Below, one piece after another: positions 33,328 to 42,362 of a DNA stretch of 64,000 nucleotides; within the stretch, counting starts at the first letter, position 1, and each line of letters starts with the position of its first letter. A program made the position numbers and the translations under genes. The notes beneath the pieces are model-generated. The model saw only the letters and a list, made by a program, of their open reading frames with translations. It was not told the origin of the DNA and ran no database searches. The DNA is taken from the NCBI GenBank assembly GCA_965116565.1, contig OZ220699.1, forward strand, positions 2,976,001 to 3,040,000. Direction: 5' to 3'. This DNA is from Bin87 sp965116565. GTDB lineage: Bacteria; Chloroflexota; Dehalococcoidia; Lucifugimonadales; UBA3495.

Positions 33328-33647
33328 TCTGAATCGCTTTTATATTATACCGCGTACCACATTATCGAACCAAATATCGTTGCGTTACGGAATCCGTAAG
33401 TTTACTGCGGCGGCTGCACATTCGGAACTGTTTCGAATGGGAGTTTCCGATCCGTCCACGTTGCATCAGCGGTTCCGTATATCGGCATGTCCGTCGTTTA
33501 TGGCCCGCTGCGATTGATGGCCCGTTGCGATTGATCGCCGGCTGCGTCGGGCTCCATGCAACCCGCGATCGGGGATGAAATCGTCCTGTGACGCCTTGCT
33601 ATAATCCGGCCACCTACCCACCATCGTCTCAACCTGGGAGTACACGC
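33328..33647. other. divergent intergenic region P450/glmU with 17-bp tandem repeat
   Basis: AT-rich first half, no convincing gene. Two 17-bp units at 33501-33517 and 33518-33534 (TGGCCCGCTGCGATTGA and the same with one change) are tandem. glmU is preceded by CTGGGAG. Confidence 0.6.
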
Positions 33648-35042
33648 ATGAGCGCAATCACTGCCCACGCCGAAACCGTCGGGATCATCCTCGCCGCAGG
33701 ACACGGTCGGCGCATGCGTTCTCGCATCCCCAAACCTCTGCACACCCTGGCCGGCAGGGAACTGATCAGGTATTCGGTGGACCTGTTGCACAACTGCGAC
33801 ATAAAAAACGCAGTCGTGGTTGCGTCCCCCGGAAATGTCGAGGCCATAGCAGCCGTCCTCGGCGACACCGTCCACTACGCCGTCCAGCCCGAGGCGGGAG
33901 GCACTGCCGACGCCGTGTCCCACGCGTTGGCGGCATTGGATTCCGTGCCCAATACGGTTGCGGTGATGTCCGCCGACACCCCGTTGGTTCGCACCAAATC
34001 CCTCCGGAAACTGCTCAACGAACACGCCTCCCGCCCTGGGTGCCGCATGACCATTCTCACCGCTCCCGACGCGTTCGGCCCCGACCTCGGCCACGTCCAA
34101 CGCGCTACAGGCGACGGCGCCGCTTGCGTCGGTCAGGTAGCGGCCATCGCGGAAGCCCGCGACCGCGATGAGGATGCGGTCGGCCCGGTTGAGGTCAACA
34201 CTGGAGTGTATTGTTTCGACGGGGCATGGCTCTCCCAAAACATCGGACACGTCCCCCGTTCCCACTCGGGCGAGTATTACCTGACGGCATTGGTCGCGAT
34301 GGCCGCCGACTCGGGCGCCGAGGCGCTGGCCGCCCCGTTCGCCTGCCCCGATGAAGCCATGGGCGTCAACGACCGCCAGCAGTTGGCCGCCGTCTCGACA
34401 GTGCTGCGCGACCGCATCAATTCTAAGTGGATGATGGAGGGCGTTACCATCATCGACACCGCCACTACCTACATCGATGAAGCCGTGGCCATCGGCCGCG
34501 ACACCATCATCCAGCCCAACACCATGCTGGTCGGGCCAACCACCATCGGCGAAGATTGCGAAATCGGCCCCAACTCCGTGATTAAAGACTCCAACATCGC
34601 CGACCGCTGCCGCGTCATCGCATCCGTCATCGAAGGATCGTCCGTTCACGCCGACGTGAGCATCGGCCCATACAGCCATCTGCGCCCGCAGGCAATAATC
34701 GAGGCCGGCGTCCATCTGGGCAATTACGTCGAGGTGAAAAACAGCCGCGTCGGCTCCGGTTCGGCGGCTGGGCATTTCTGCTACCTCGGCGACGCCGACA
34801 TCGGAGCCGAGGTGAACATCGGGGCCGGGACTATCACTTGCAACTACGACGGGGTCGACAAACATCAGACCATCGTCGGCGACCGCGCTTTCATCGGCAG
34901 CGACACCATGCTCGTCGCCCCCGTCACCGTGGGGGCCAACGGGCTCACCGGCGCCGGTTCCGTCGTCACCCGCGACGTGCCTCCCGCTGGACGAGTCGTG
35001 GGAGTTCCTGCTAGACTGCTACCAACAAATGACGAGGAGTGA
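33648..35042 (+). CDS. glmU: bifunctional GlmU (UDP-GlcNAc pyrophosphorylase/acetyltransferase)
   Basis: 464 residues, usual length. The N-terminal uridyltransferase has ILAAGHGRRMRSRIPKPLH, PEAGGTADAVSHAL, MSADTPL and a VNTGVYCF block. From about residue 260 follows a left-handed beta-helix of hexapeptide repeats (IGRDTIIQPNTMLVGPTTIG) with the acetyltransferase His/Asn region NYVEVKNSRVG, GAGTITCNYDGVDKHQT. It makes UDP-GlcNAc for cell-envelope polymers. The next gene starts after 65 bp. Confidence 0.95.
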   Translation: MSAITAHAETVGIILAAGHGRRMRSRIPKPLHTLAGRELIRYSVDLLHNCDIKNAVVVASPGNVEAIAAVLGDTVHYAVQPEAGGTADAVSHALAALDSVPNTVAVMSADTPLVRTKSLRKLLNEHASRPGCRMTILTAPDAFGPDLGHVQRATGDGAACVGQVAAIAEARDRDEDAVGPVEVNTGVYCFDGAWLSQNIGHVPRSHSGEYYLTALVAMAADSGAEALAAPFACPDEAMGVNDRQQLAAVSTVLRDRINSKWMMEGVTIIDTATTYIDEAVAIGRDTIIQPNTMLVGPTTIGEDCEIGPNSVIKDSNIADRCRVIASVIEGSSVHADVSIGPYSHLRPQAIIEAGVHLGNYVEVKNSRVGSGSAAGHFCYLGDADIGAEVNIGAGTITCNYDGVDKHQTIVGDRAFIGSDTMLVAPVTVGANGLTGAGSVVTRDVPPAGRVVGVPARLLPTNDEE

Positions 35043-35107
35043 TATTGACCCGTTTCGTGCCGGTTGGTCTGCCCGTGAGTTGATGCACCCGGCAAAGGGC
35101 CGCCACT

Positions 35108-36370
35108 TTGGATACTGATAGTAGCTTACCGCCGTTATTGTTCCTCGCTGCATCACTGCTGGCTTTCGGGTGGGTCAGCATCATTGTCGCCACCCGCAGG
35201 CGAAGGCCGGGCCTCGTTGCGTTGCTCGGTTACTCCCCATCCCCGGGCTTGGGCGCTCTCCGGGTTCTTTCCGCGGGTATGGCCGGCGTTTCGTTGGGCC
35301 TCGTGGCCCTCGGCGCAATGCCCAACTTGCCCAGCGTCCTGGTCCTCCTGGCCGCGGTGGCGATCACCGCCGTCGCCCTGTTCGCCATCCAGGTTCTGAC
35401 CGATCGGTGGAGTTCCCTTTATCCCAACGCCGCCCGCCGTGTGGCGCGTCCCGGGCAGTGGTTCCCCAACCTCAGGCCGGCTCCGGCCAGTCGCGCGGCG
35501 GCTCCCATCGACTGGGAGTTCAACCAGTCTTCAGCCGCCAGCCAGAACGGCGACCACAGCGGCGACGATGATTCCTACCAGGAAACCGATCCCCTCACCC
35601 CCGCCGACATCCTCAGTCTGGACCGGAACGACATCGACATGGTGCGTTCCATCAGCCGGATGGACGACCGCGACGTCCTCGACATCATGGTCCCCAGGCT
35701 GGATATGGACGCCATCGCCCTCACATCCTCCCTGGACGAAGTGGTCAACGCCTTCGTGTCAACCAAACATACCCGACTGCCGGTGTACCGGAGCACCATG
35801 GACGACGTCGTTGGAATAGTCCACATCAGCGACGTCCTTCCCGCCCTCGCCGGGGACCAACCCGCCGTTGAATTGGGCGAACTCATGCGAACCCCCGAAT
35901 TCGTTGCGGAAAACATGGCGGTCGACGACCTGCTCCACCTGATGCGCGCCAAATCCTTGCAGATGGCCATCGTCGTCGACGAATACGGCGGAGTCGAAGG
36001 CCTGGTTACGCTCGAGGACGTCCTTGAGGAGATCGTGGGAGAGATCGAGGACGAGTTCGCCGTCGATGATCCCGACTCCCCAACCCTCGCCGAGGACGGT
36101 TCTTGGATCGTCAACGCCACCACGCCGGTGGAAGACGTCAACCGCATGGCCGGCGTCCAGCTTGACGGCCAGGACGTCAACACCATCGGCGGTTTCGTCT
36201 ATACCGAGCTTGGCAGAATGCCCACTGTCGGAGACGTCATCTGCAACGACGACGTGCGGATTGAAGTGCTGCAGGTCAGAGGACGCCGCATTCAGCAACT
36301 GCGTTTGACGCACGCTGCCGGCGGCGCCCCATCTGCGATGGGAAGCGGCGCGACGGAATCTCGCGCCTAG
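35108..36370 (+). CDS. CBS-domain transporter-associated protein (HlyC/CorC type)
   Basis: 420 residues from a TTG. Three hydrophobic segments at the N-terminus (LPPLLFLAASLLAFGWVSII, VLSAGMAGVSLGLVALGA, LVLLAAVAITAVALFAI) replace the usual DUF21/CNNM four-helix unit. Then comes a CBS pair (ISRMDDRDVLDIMVPRLDMD, KHTRLPVYRSTMDDVVGIVH, QMAIVVDEYGGVEGLVTLED), followed by a CorC_HlyC domain (SWIVNATTPVEDVNRM onward). Relatives affect Mg/Co homeostasis. It is an atypical membrane part with a standard cytoplasmic half. Confidence 0.85.
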   Translation: MDTDSSLPPLLFLAASLLAFGWVSIIVATRRRRPGLVALLGYSPSPGLGALRVLSAGMAGVSLGLVALGAMPNLPSVLVLLAAVAITAVALFAIQVLTDRWSSLYPNAARRVARPGQWFPNLRPAPASRAAAPIDWEFNQSSAASQNGDHSGDDDSYQETDPLTPADILSLDRNDIDMVRSISRMDDRDVLDIMVPRLDMDAIALTSSLDEVVNAFVSTKHTRLPVYRSTMDDVVGIVHISDVLPALAGDQPAVELGELMRTPEFVAENMAVDDLLHLMRAKSLQMAIVVDEYGGVEGLVTLEDVLEEIVGEIEDEFAVDDPDSPTLAEDGSWIVNATTPVEDVNRMAGVQLDGQDVNTIGGFVYTELGRMPTVGDVICNDDVRIEVLQVRGRRIQQLRLTHAAGGAPSAMGSGATESRA

Positions 36371-37135
36371 CTACTTTACGCCCACCAACTCGCCGCTCAG
36401 CACGAGGAAGTGGTCGTACAGCCCCGGTGGCACCGGAACCGTCAGGTGTACCGTTGACCGGTGGCTGCCGGTCAGGTGCAGTTCGTCGTCCGGTATGACG
36501 TCGGTGTGCGTCGCCGCGTACAGGTAGATGGCCGACCCGTTGTCGACGAATATCAGGATGTCTTCCCCCTCTCTGAGGAGATCGCCGGCATTCTCCAGCC
36601 CTTCGAAGTTGTTGGCGCTTCGACCGGCCTCGCCGAAGAACCAAAGTGCTCCCCGCTCGCCAGGGTTCGCCTGCATGACGTCGACGTTGGCAGGGTCCTT
36701 CCCCTTGGCCCCGTTCAGGATCGATGCTCCTGTTATCCCCGTCTGGTTCAACCTCACGTTGATCCCGAGTTCCGGCACGATCAGACGGTGCGCGGGCGGC
36801 AGCGTCCCGAGGGGCTGCGCATCGACCGGCGCCAGCGGCGTGAAACCCAGCTGGCTGATTGATTCGTCATATGCCCCAGGGGGAAAAGCCATCGACGAAA
36901 CTATGCTGCCCCCTTCGGGCGCCCGGGGCATGTCGCTGGTCTGCAGCCGTATCGCGTCGCTCCGTTGCGCGGCAAAATCATCCACGTTGGACCTCAGCCA
37001 GAACAGGTTCCCGTAGTACGCCAATCCCACTATGATCAGCGCGATGCCAGTTATTAGCAGCCCGATACCCGCCCAGCGCAGTCCGTAGTGCTGCGCCTGG
37101 GTGCGTATTTGCATGTAATCAAGTCCGATTTCCAT
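36371..37135 (-). CDS. sortase-fold protein lacking catalytic residues
   Basis: 254 residues, one N-terminal membrane helix (AGIGLLITGIALIIVGLAYY) and an outside domain with the sortase layout: LIVPELGINVRLNQTG, NPGERGALWFFGEAGRS, ENAGDLLREGEDILIF, AIYLYAATHTDVI, and the last strands HLTVPVPPGLYDHFLVLSGE. The His of the usual GHR/GHN is replaced (FFGEAG), and the Thr-Leu-x-Thr-Cys motif has no Cys. It therefore looks like a sortase-like pseudoenzyme, perhaps structural. It ends 1 base from the convergent CBS gene. Confidence 0.6.
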   Translation of the reverse strand: MEIGLDYMQIRTQAQHYGLRWAGIGLLITGIALIIVGLAYYGNLFWLRSNVDDFAAQRSDAIRLQTSDMPRAPEGGSIVSSMAFPPGAYDESISQLGFTPLAPVDAQPLGTLPPAHRLIVPELGINVRLNQTGITGASILNGAKGKDPANVDVMQANPGERGALWFFGEAGRSANNFEGLENAGDLLREGEDILIFVDNGSAIYLYAATHTDVIPDDELHLTGSHRSTVHLTVPVPPGLYDHFLVLSGELVGVK

Positions 37136-37255
37136 ATTTTATTTTCGCCTTGTTCGTAGAGCGAGCCTTGTGCAGCCAGTATCCAGCGCGGCGATGACGT
37201 TCACCGCCGCCCGGCGATCAACATGCGACCGCCGGTTCCAGGGTCAATCACCCGA

Positions 37256-37519
37256 TCAGTGACGCCCTGAGCGAATGGGCTCGTTCACGAAGATGTCCCC
37301 GTTGCGGATCTTTATGTTGTAGCCGCAGCCCGGATTAATGCAGGTCCAGGCTTTGTAGTGGACCGGAGCTCCCTGTGCTCCGTAGTCCGACAACGGCACC
37401 AGCGCTCCGATATTGCACTGTTGACAGACGGGAAACTCCATTGCTTCCACCAAGATAACCTCCCTGACCCACGTTTTCGTTTGGGTATCGAGTGTGAGTT
37501 TAGCGTTTGCCGCTGTCAT
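37256..37519 (-). CDS. small zinc-ribbon protein
   Basis: 87 residues. FPVCQQCNIGALV and WTCINPGCGYNIKI give a C-x2-C/C-x4-C zinc ribbon, followed by a short tail. It is upstream of the sortase-like gene with a 120-bp gap, and downstream of the sigma-factor terminator. Such short proteins are conserved in Chloroflexota but have no assigned role. Confidence 0.65.
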   Translation of the reverse strand: MTAANAKLTLDTQTKTWVREVILVEAMEFPVCQQCNIGALVPLSDYGAQGAPVHYKAWTCINPGCGYNIKIRNGDIFVNEPIRSGRH

Positions 37520-37562
37520 ATTTCTCTATCTCAACGAACGTGTTTAGCAGTTTTATAAAAAA

Positions 37563-37586
37563 GGGGACGGATCGTAATCCGTCCCC
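37563..37586 (-). terminator. intrinsic terminator of the dnaG-rpoD operon
   Basis: GGGGACGGAT and ATCCGTCCCC form a 10-bp stem with a CGTA loop, followed by TTTTTTATAAAA on the - strand. Confidence 0.88.
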
Positions 37587-37616
37587 AAACACGTCGGCGC
37601 GATCGTCCCTTGGTGC

Positions 37617-39362
37617 TTATTCCAGGTAGTCGCGGAGCTTCTTTGACCTCGAAGGATGCCGCAGCTTCCTGATCGCCTTGGCCTCGATCTGCCGGATGCG
37701 TTCCCTCGTAACTCCGAACTCCCGCCCGACCTCTTCCAGTGTGCGGGTCCTTCCATCCTCCAGGCCGAACCGCAGCTTCAGAACGCGGCTCTCCCGGTCG
37801 GTCAGCGAGTTCAGGACCTCCTGCACTTGCTCCCGCAGCAGCTGAGCGGAGGCCGCGTCCGCCGGCGCAAGCGTGGTCCGGTCCTCGATAAAGTCGCCCA
37901 GGAAGGAGTCCTCTTCCTCGCCGATCGGTGTCTCCAGAGACACCGGCTCCTGCGAAATTTTCTGGATCTCCTCCACCTTTTCCGAAGTCATCTCCATGGC
38001 TTCCGCCAGCTCTTCGGTGGTGGGTTCCCGACCCTTCTCCTGCAGCAGGCGCCGGTGGTGCCGCATCAGCTTGTTGATGGTCTCCACCATGTGCACCGGA
38101 ATCCGAATGGTGCGGGCCTGGTCGGCGATGGCCCTCGTGATCGCTTGTCGGATCCACCAGGTCGCATAGGTGCTGAACTTGTAGCCCTTTCGGTAGTCGA
38201 ACTTTTCGACGGCGCGAATCAGGCCGATGTTGCCTTCCTGGATCATGTCCAGGAGCGCCATACCCCGCCCGATGTACTTCTTGGCTACGCTCACCACCAG
38301 CCGCAGGTTCGCCTCGGTCAGATGAGTCTGGGCCCGCTCGCCGTTCTTCTTCGTCTGTTCGAAATACATGGCCGCTTCGAAGTTTTCCAGCTCGATGCGG
38401 TCGCTCAGTCCGGGCTCCCGCAGCAGTTGCGTCAACAGCAGCAGCGAGCAGTGGTCGTCCTGCGCGTACAGGGGGGGTACGTCCAGCCCCTGCTCAGGGC
38501 TGTAGCAGCCGCCGACCCCGTCCGGGTGCAGCTCCGCCCAGATCGGAACATAGGCGGTCACCACCTCCACGGCCCGGGGCGGCAGCACCCACGAATCGAG
38601 AGACAGCTGCACAATGCGCTGGTAGGCCACTTCGACCGTTATGTCGAGGTCCCCAGCCACATGCTCCACCATCGCCGGCGCGACCTCAGCGTCGATCGCA
38701 GCGCGCAACTCCGGCGATTCCTTGACTTCCGCCAGCGTCATGAACTCGTAAAGCCCCAGGTACCGCGCCAGCGAACGCACCAGCGGCGCCGCGTTTGCCA
38801 TGCGCGCCAGCAGCACCGTCGCAGCCTCCCACGCATCCGCTTCCAGCGGCACGCTGTCGCTCCCCTCAAGGAAGTCAACCTGCGTCTCATCGCTGGCCGA
38901 TCGCTCCGACAGTTCCTTCTCCAGCTTGACCAGATGGTTCAGGCCCTCCAGTTCCCGGGCGAGGCGTCGCTCGTCCGCGGAGGTCAGCAGGTCCACTCGC
39001 CCAATCTCCCGCAGGTACATCCTTACCGGGTCGTCCAGCGCGTCGGTGCTGTCCGAAGTGTCCACCTCGGCCCAGTCCCGCTCCTCGCGCTCCATATCCC
39101 GTGCCGACGGGCCGTCAAGTTCCGGCAGGACAGTGCGGACCGCAGCCGCGCGCCGGATCTGCCATTCATCATCCGCGGAGTCCTGGTCATCCACATGGAC
39201 GGGAGAGACCCTTTCCTCTTCCTCCTCTACTGCGTCCTCTTCTTCCTCATCCCGGTCGTTCGCGTTGGCGATGGCCGACGAGATGGAGATGCTCTCACCG
39301 TCGTCGTACTCCTGTTCATCGTCGTCAACAATTACGTTACGTCGATTGCCAATGATGGTCAT
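37617..39362 (-). CDS. rpoD: primary sigma factor (sigma-70/SigA)
   Basis: 581 residues. An acidic N-terminus (EEEEDAVEEEEE) is followed by region 1.2 (DDPVRMYLREIGRVDLLTSA), a long non-conserved insertion (about residues 150-330), region 2 (NLRLVVSVAKKYIGRGMALL, EKFDYRKGYKFSTYATWWIR), region 3 and region 4 (TLEEVGREFGVTRERIRQIE, ending RKLRHPSRSKKLRDYLE). It directs RNA polymerase to housekeeping promoters. It is 10 bp downstream of dnaG with CGGAGG before the ATG. This pairing is the old macromolecular-synthesis operon without rpsU. Confidence 0.96.
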   Translation of the reverse strand: MTIIGNRRNVIVDDDEQEYDDGESISISSAIANANDRDEEEEDAVEEEEERVSPVHVDDQDSADDEWQIRRAAAVRTVLPELDGPSARDMEREERDWAEVDTSDSTDALDDPVRMYLREIGRVDLLTSADERRLARELEGLNHLVKLEKELSERSASDETQVDFLEGSDSVPLEADAWEAATVLLARMANAAPLVRSLARYLGLYEFMTLAEVKESPELRAAIDAEVAPAMVEHVAGDLDITVEVAYQRIVQLSLDSWVLPPRAVEVVTAYVPIWAELHPDGVGGCYSPEQGLDVPPLYAQDDHCSLLLLTQLLREPGLSDRIELENFEAAMYFEQTKKNGERAQTHLTEANLRLVVSVAKKYIGRGMALLDMIQEGNIGLIRAVEKFDYRKGYKFSTYATWWIRQAITRAIADQARTIRIPVHMVETINKLMRHHRRLLQEKGREPTTEELAEAMEMTSEKVEEIQKISQEPVSLETPIGEEEDSFLGDFIEDRTTLAPADAASAQLLREQVQEVLNSLTDRESRVLKLRFGLEDGRTRTLEEVGREFGVTRERIRQIEAKAIRKLRHPSRSKKLRDYLE

Positions 39363-39372
39363 AGGGCCTCCG

Positions 39373-41214
39373 TTAGTTGTTGCTTGGTGAGGTCGGCCTC
39401 AACAGCCGGTCGATCTCACCAATTCGGATATTGTTTCGGAGCAACTGCTGCGCCATCGGAGATTCAAGGTCATCCATGATCTCCGGCAGGCTCGACAGTT
39501 GCCTTATTTCGTTATTCAGGTGTTCCTTTTCCAAAGCCAGGCTCATCTGCTGCCAGGCTTTCTCCCGTTTCGCGTCGTTGGACAGGCGCAGTTCCTTGGA
39601 ACGCAGCAGGTCAACGTGCGCCTGCAATTCCTGCGCCACCGGCTCCTCCTCATCCTCGTCACCGGCAATTACGCTGCGGTAAATCTCGCGGTTCTCCGAA
39701 CGACTGAACCACTCGGCCGACGGCGCAGTGGCGTGTTTCTCCAGCGGTTCGGTGCCGTGCTGCAACAGGAAAGCCAGCAGCGCCTCCTCCACGGCGTCGT
39801 GATCCCGCACCGGCCGCGAAGTCGCCTCGTCGGCGGTGGATGCCACGGGCTCTCCCCTCCGTTCCCGGGCCAGGTCGCTCTCAATGTCTCGTAACACCCG
39901 GCGCAGGGTTTCATTGTTCAACGCCAGCCGCGCCGACAACCGGTCCAGGTACAGGTCTCGCCGCAACGGGTCCGGAACCTGCGCCACGAACCTCAGCATG
40001 GTATTCGCCACCCACGACCGGCCATCAGGACTATCCATGTCAGCACGGTCGGACAGCGACGTCAACAGGTAGTCGAACAGCTCCTGCGCCTGTTCCAGAA
40101 AAGCCGGCCATGCGCCCGGGTCCCTTCTGATGAAGTCGTCCGGGTCCTGTCCCGACGGCAGTTCAGCCACACGCAACTCCATCGCATCCGGCTGCTGGAG
40201 CATGGAAACCGAGGTGTGTTGCGAGTTTCGCCGCTGGAACACTCCCCACGATGATTCCAGGCTCCGCAGCGTCGCGTTCCGCCCGGCCGGGTCTCCGTCC
40301 AGCGCCATCGTGACCTCTGTGGTGAGACGCCTTACCAGGTCCACCTGCCGCTCGGTCAGCGCCGTCCCCATCGACGCCACCACGTTGTCGTACCCGTGCT
40401 GGTGCGCCATGATGGCGTCCATGTACCCTTCAACTATGACGGCCCCGCGTTGGCGGACCGGCTCTTTGGCCAGGTTCATTGCGTACAGGATTCTCGACTT
40501 GTCGAACACCGGCGTGCGCGGCGTGTTCAGATACTTCGGCGTTACGGCGTCGTCAAGCGCCCTGCTGCCGAACCCGGCCACCCTGGCTTCCCAGTCCCGT
40601 ATCGGGATCATCAGGCGGCCACGGAACAGATCGTAGTAGCGTCCATCGTCAGTCTCCCGCGCCAGCCCGGCCTGCGCGATCAATGCGTCCTCGTAGCCGG
40701 CCCGGCGGAGGTGCGCCAGGAGGCGATTGTCCCGCGGCGGACTGTATCCAAGCTCGAAGGTCTGGATCGAGCGTTCGCTGATCCCGCGCCGTTCCAGGTA
40801 ATCGCGCACAAACGCGGCCTCCGCCTCGCCCAGCATCTGCTGGAAAAAACGGCGCGCCTCATCGTTGATTTCAAACAGTTGCCGCCCAACGCCGCGCGAT
40901 TCTTCATTGTTCGCCAGCGTGATGCCGACCCGCGCGGCGAGACGCTGCAGGGCATCGCGAAACTCGATGCGCTCTGCCTTCATCACGAATGACAGCGCAT
41001 CGCCACCCTCGGCACAAGATCCGAAACAACGCCACGATTGCCGATCGGGAAAAACAAAAAAGGACGGGGTCCGCTCTTGATGGAACGGGCAATTTGCCTT
41101 CAGGGAACTCCCCGACCGTTGCAGGGTGACGTAGCTGGAAATGAGCTCGACGATGTCCAGTCTGCTTTTTACGTCGTCGATCTGCGTCATATCATCAGTG
41201 TAAATTTTAGACAC
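39373..41214 (-). CDS. dnaG: DNA primase
   Basis: 613 residues. The zinc-binding N-terminus is CPFHQERTPSFFVFP ... CFGSC, with one extra residue in the last Cys pair compared with the common CFGC. The toprim domain has IVEGYMDAIMAHQHGYDNVV and LALDGDPAGRNATL. A C-terminal helicase-binding region follows. It makes replication primers. Start GTG at 41214; the ATG at 41190 (MTQIDDVKSRLDIVELIS) is nearer the usual N-terminus. Confidence 0.95.
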   Translation of the reverse strand: MSKIYTDDMTQIDDVKSRLDIVELISSYVTLQRSGSSLKANCPFHQERTPSFFVFPDRQSWRCFGSCAEGGDALSFVMKAERIEFRDALQRLAARVGITLANNEESRGVGRQLFEINDEARRFFQQMLGEAEAAFVRDYLERRGISERSIQTFELGYSPPRDNRLLAHLRRAGYEDALIAQAGLARETDDGRYYDLFRGRLMIPIRDWEARVAGFGSRALDDAVTPKYLNTPRTPVFDKSRILYAMNLAKEPVRQRGAVIVEGYMDAIMAHQHGYDNVVASMGTALTERQVDLVRRLTTEVTMALDGDPAGRNATLRSLESSWGVFQRRNSQHTSVSMLQQPDAMELRVAELPSGQDPDDFIRRDPGAWPAFLEQAQELFDYLLTSLSDRADMDSPDGRSWVANTMLRFVAQVPDPLRRDLYLDRLSARLALNNETLRRVLRDIESDLARERRGEPVASTADEATSRPVRDHDAVEEALLAFLLQHGTEPLEKHATAPSAEWFSRSENREIYRSVIAGDEDEEEPVAQELQAHVDLLRSKELRLSNDAKREKAWQQMSLALEKEHLNNEIRQLSSLPEIMDDLESPMAQQLLRNNIRIGEIDRLLRPTSPSNN

Positions 41215-41307
41215 AATTAGCCAAAGTCATTATACCACATTGAAAAACGTTCTGCATCGCACTGCCCGCGCCGCTCGCTGCGTTGCCCCTCCCGACTTAA
41301 AAGCAAG

Positions 41308-41338
41308 AGGCCGCTGCCCGTACAACAGGCAGCGGCCT
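41308..41338 (-). terminator. terminator of the SelW-like gene
   Basis: AGGCCGCTGCC and GGCAGCGGCCT form an 11-bp stem with a 9-base loop, 24 bp after the stop of the gene at 41363. TCTTGCTTTT follows on the - strand. Confidence 0.75.
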
Positions 41339-41362
41339 GGATTTCAGAAGTTCTGCCGGATG

Positions 41363-41650
41363 CTAGTTGTCAGCGGCGACTGCCATGTCGACGTTGGCGA
41401 TCCTGGCGGAGATGGCTTCCTTCATCTTGCGGACGCGACCCAGATCGGGGTAAATGTTGCCCTCGGCCTTCTTGTCGAAGACCTTCTCGCCGTCCACGAA
41501 CACTTCCATGATTCCCTGACCGCGCGGGGAAATGGTGATGGAGGCGTCAGCCCCATAAGCGCGGAAAAATTCGTTCGCCATCCACGTGGCGGTAGCGTGG
41601 TGCTGTCAAGGCACGCAGTAGGTTATCTCAATCTGAACCTTTCCTTCCAT
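41363..41650 (-). CDS. SelW/Rdx-family protein, probable selenoprotein with UGA = Sec15
   Basis: Reading through the in-frame UGA at 41606-41608 gives a single 95-residue Rdx (SelT/SelW/SelH) protein: MEGKVQIEITYCVP, then U, then QHHATATWMANEFFRAYG, and later GIMEVFVDGEKVFDKKAEGN and IYPDLGRVRKMKEAI. The UGA falls exactly on the second position of the family's redox CxxC/CxxU motif (YCVPU). AGGAG lies 5 bases upstream of the ATG at 41650. If UGA were a true stop, only 14 residues would be made and the well-conserved remainder would lack its active site. A short hairpin (CCACG/CGTGG) follows the UGA and could be part of a bacterial SECIS. The fold is a thioredoxin-like redox protein. SelA/B/C/D genes are not in the window. 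Confidence 0.82.
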
Positions 41651-41825
41651 GATCACTCCTAAATCTTGGGGTTTTTGGCAATAGCCTTTGCGCATTTTAT
41701 CACAAAGTCCCGCGGAATCCAAATCTGCCGCAACCCTCACGAGAAAATTTCTCTGCTGGCAACCGCCCTCGTGTGAGACGCATCCCGTGGCGGCAGCAGT
41801 CTCGCCAAACCGACCACCGGGTGGA

Positions 41826-42362
41826 ATGCTCTCCACGTCCACCCTCGGCTGCGCCAGCCAGGGCGACACCCGCGAGGAAGCCCTGGAAATGATCGCCGAG
41901 GCCATCACCATGTACCTCGACACCTTTGCCCGCGACGGAGAAGCAGCGCCACACGATCACGACGCCATGGCACGGGCCCTCACCGAACACTCAATCGATG
42001 GTTGCGCCATTGAAAAAGCCACCGTACGCCCCGTGGATTGGGACGCGATCATTCTCCACTGCGGCGACCTCATTGCCCAGGACATGGCCAACTTCAGGAC
42101 CTTCGTGGATAGGGGCAACGCCTACCTGAACCAGGGACACCACGACCGGGCCATCGCCGACTACGACACTGCGATTTCTCTCGAGCCCGCATGCGCCGAA
42201 GCCTACGGCCGGCGTGGCGACGCTCACTTCAACAAGAGAGACTACGACCAAGCCATCGTCGAATATGACGCCGCCCTCCGGCGGGACCCATACGACGAGG
42301 CCGTCCTCGGCAGTCTGGAAGCAGCCTGCGTCGCTCTCAGCGAGAGGAGTTCTGGCGCCTGA
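41826..42362 (+). CDS. HicB-like domain fused to TPR repeats
   Basis: 178 residues. The first 30 (LGCASQGDTREEALEMIAEAITMYLDTF) are the second half of a HicB antitoxin domain; the usual N-terminal strands are absent, although the frame is open further upstream without HicB-like sequence. From residue about 90 come tetratricopeptide units (ANFRTFVDRGNAYLNQGHHD, AYGRRGDAHFNKRDYDQAIV). The TGA overlaps the ATG of a HicA-like gene. It may be an antitoxin that has lost part of its fold and gained a protein-binding arm. Confidence 0.65.
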   Translation: MLSTSTLGCASQGDTREEALEMIAEAITMYLDTFARDGEAAPHDHDAMARALTEHSIDGCAIEKATVRPVDWDAIILHCGDLIAQDMANFRTFVDRGNAYLNQGHHDRAIADYDTAISLEPACAEAYGRRGDAHFNKRDYDQAIVEYDAALRRDPYDEAVLGSLEAACVALSERSSGA

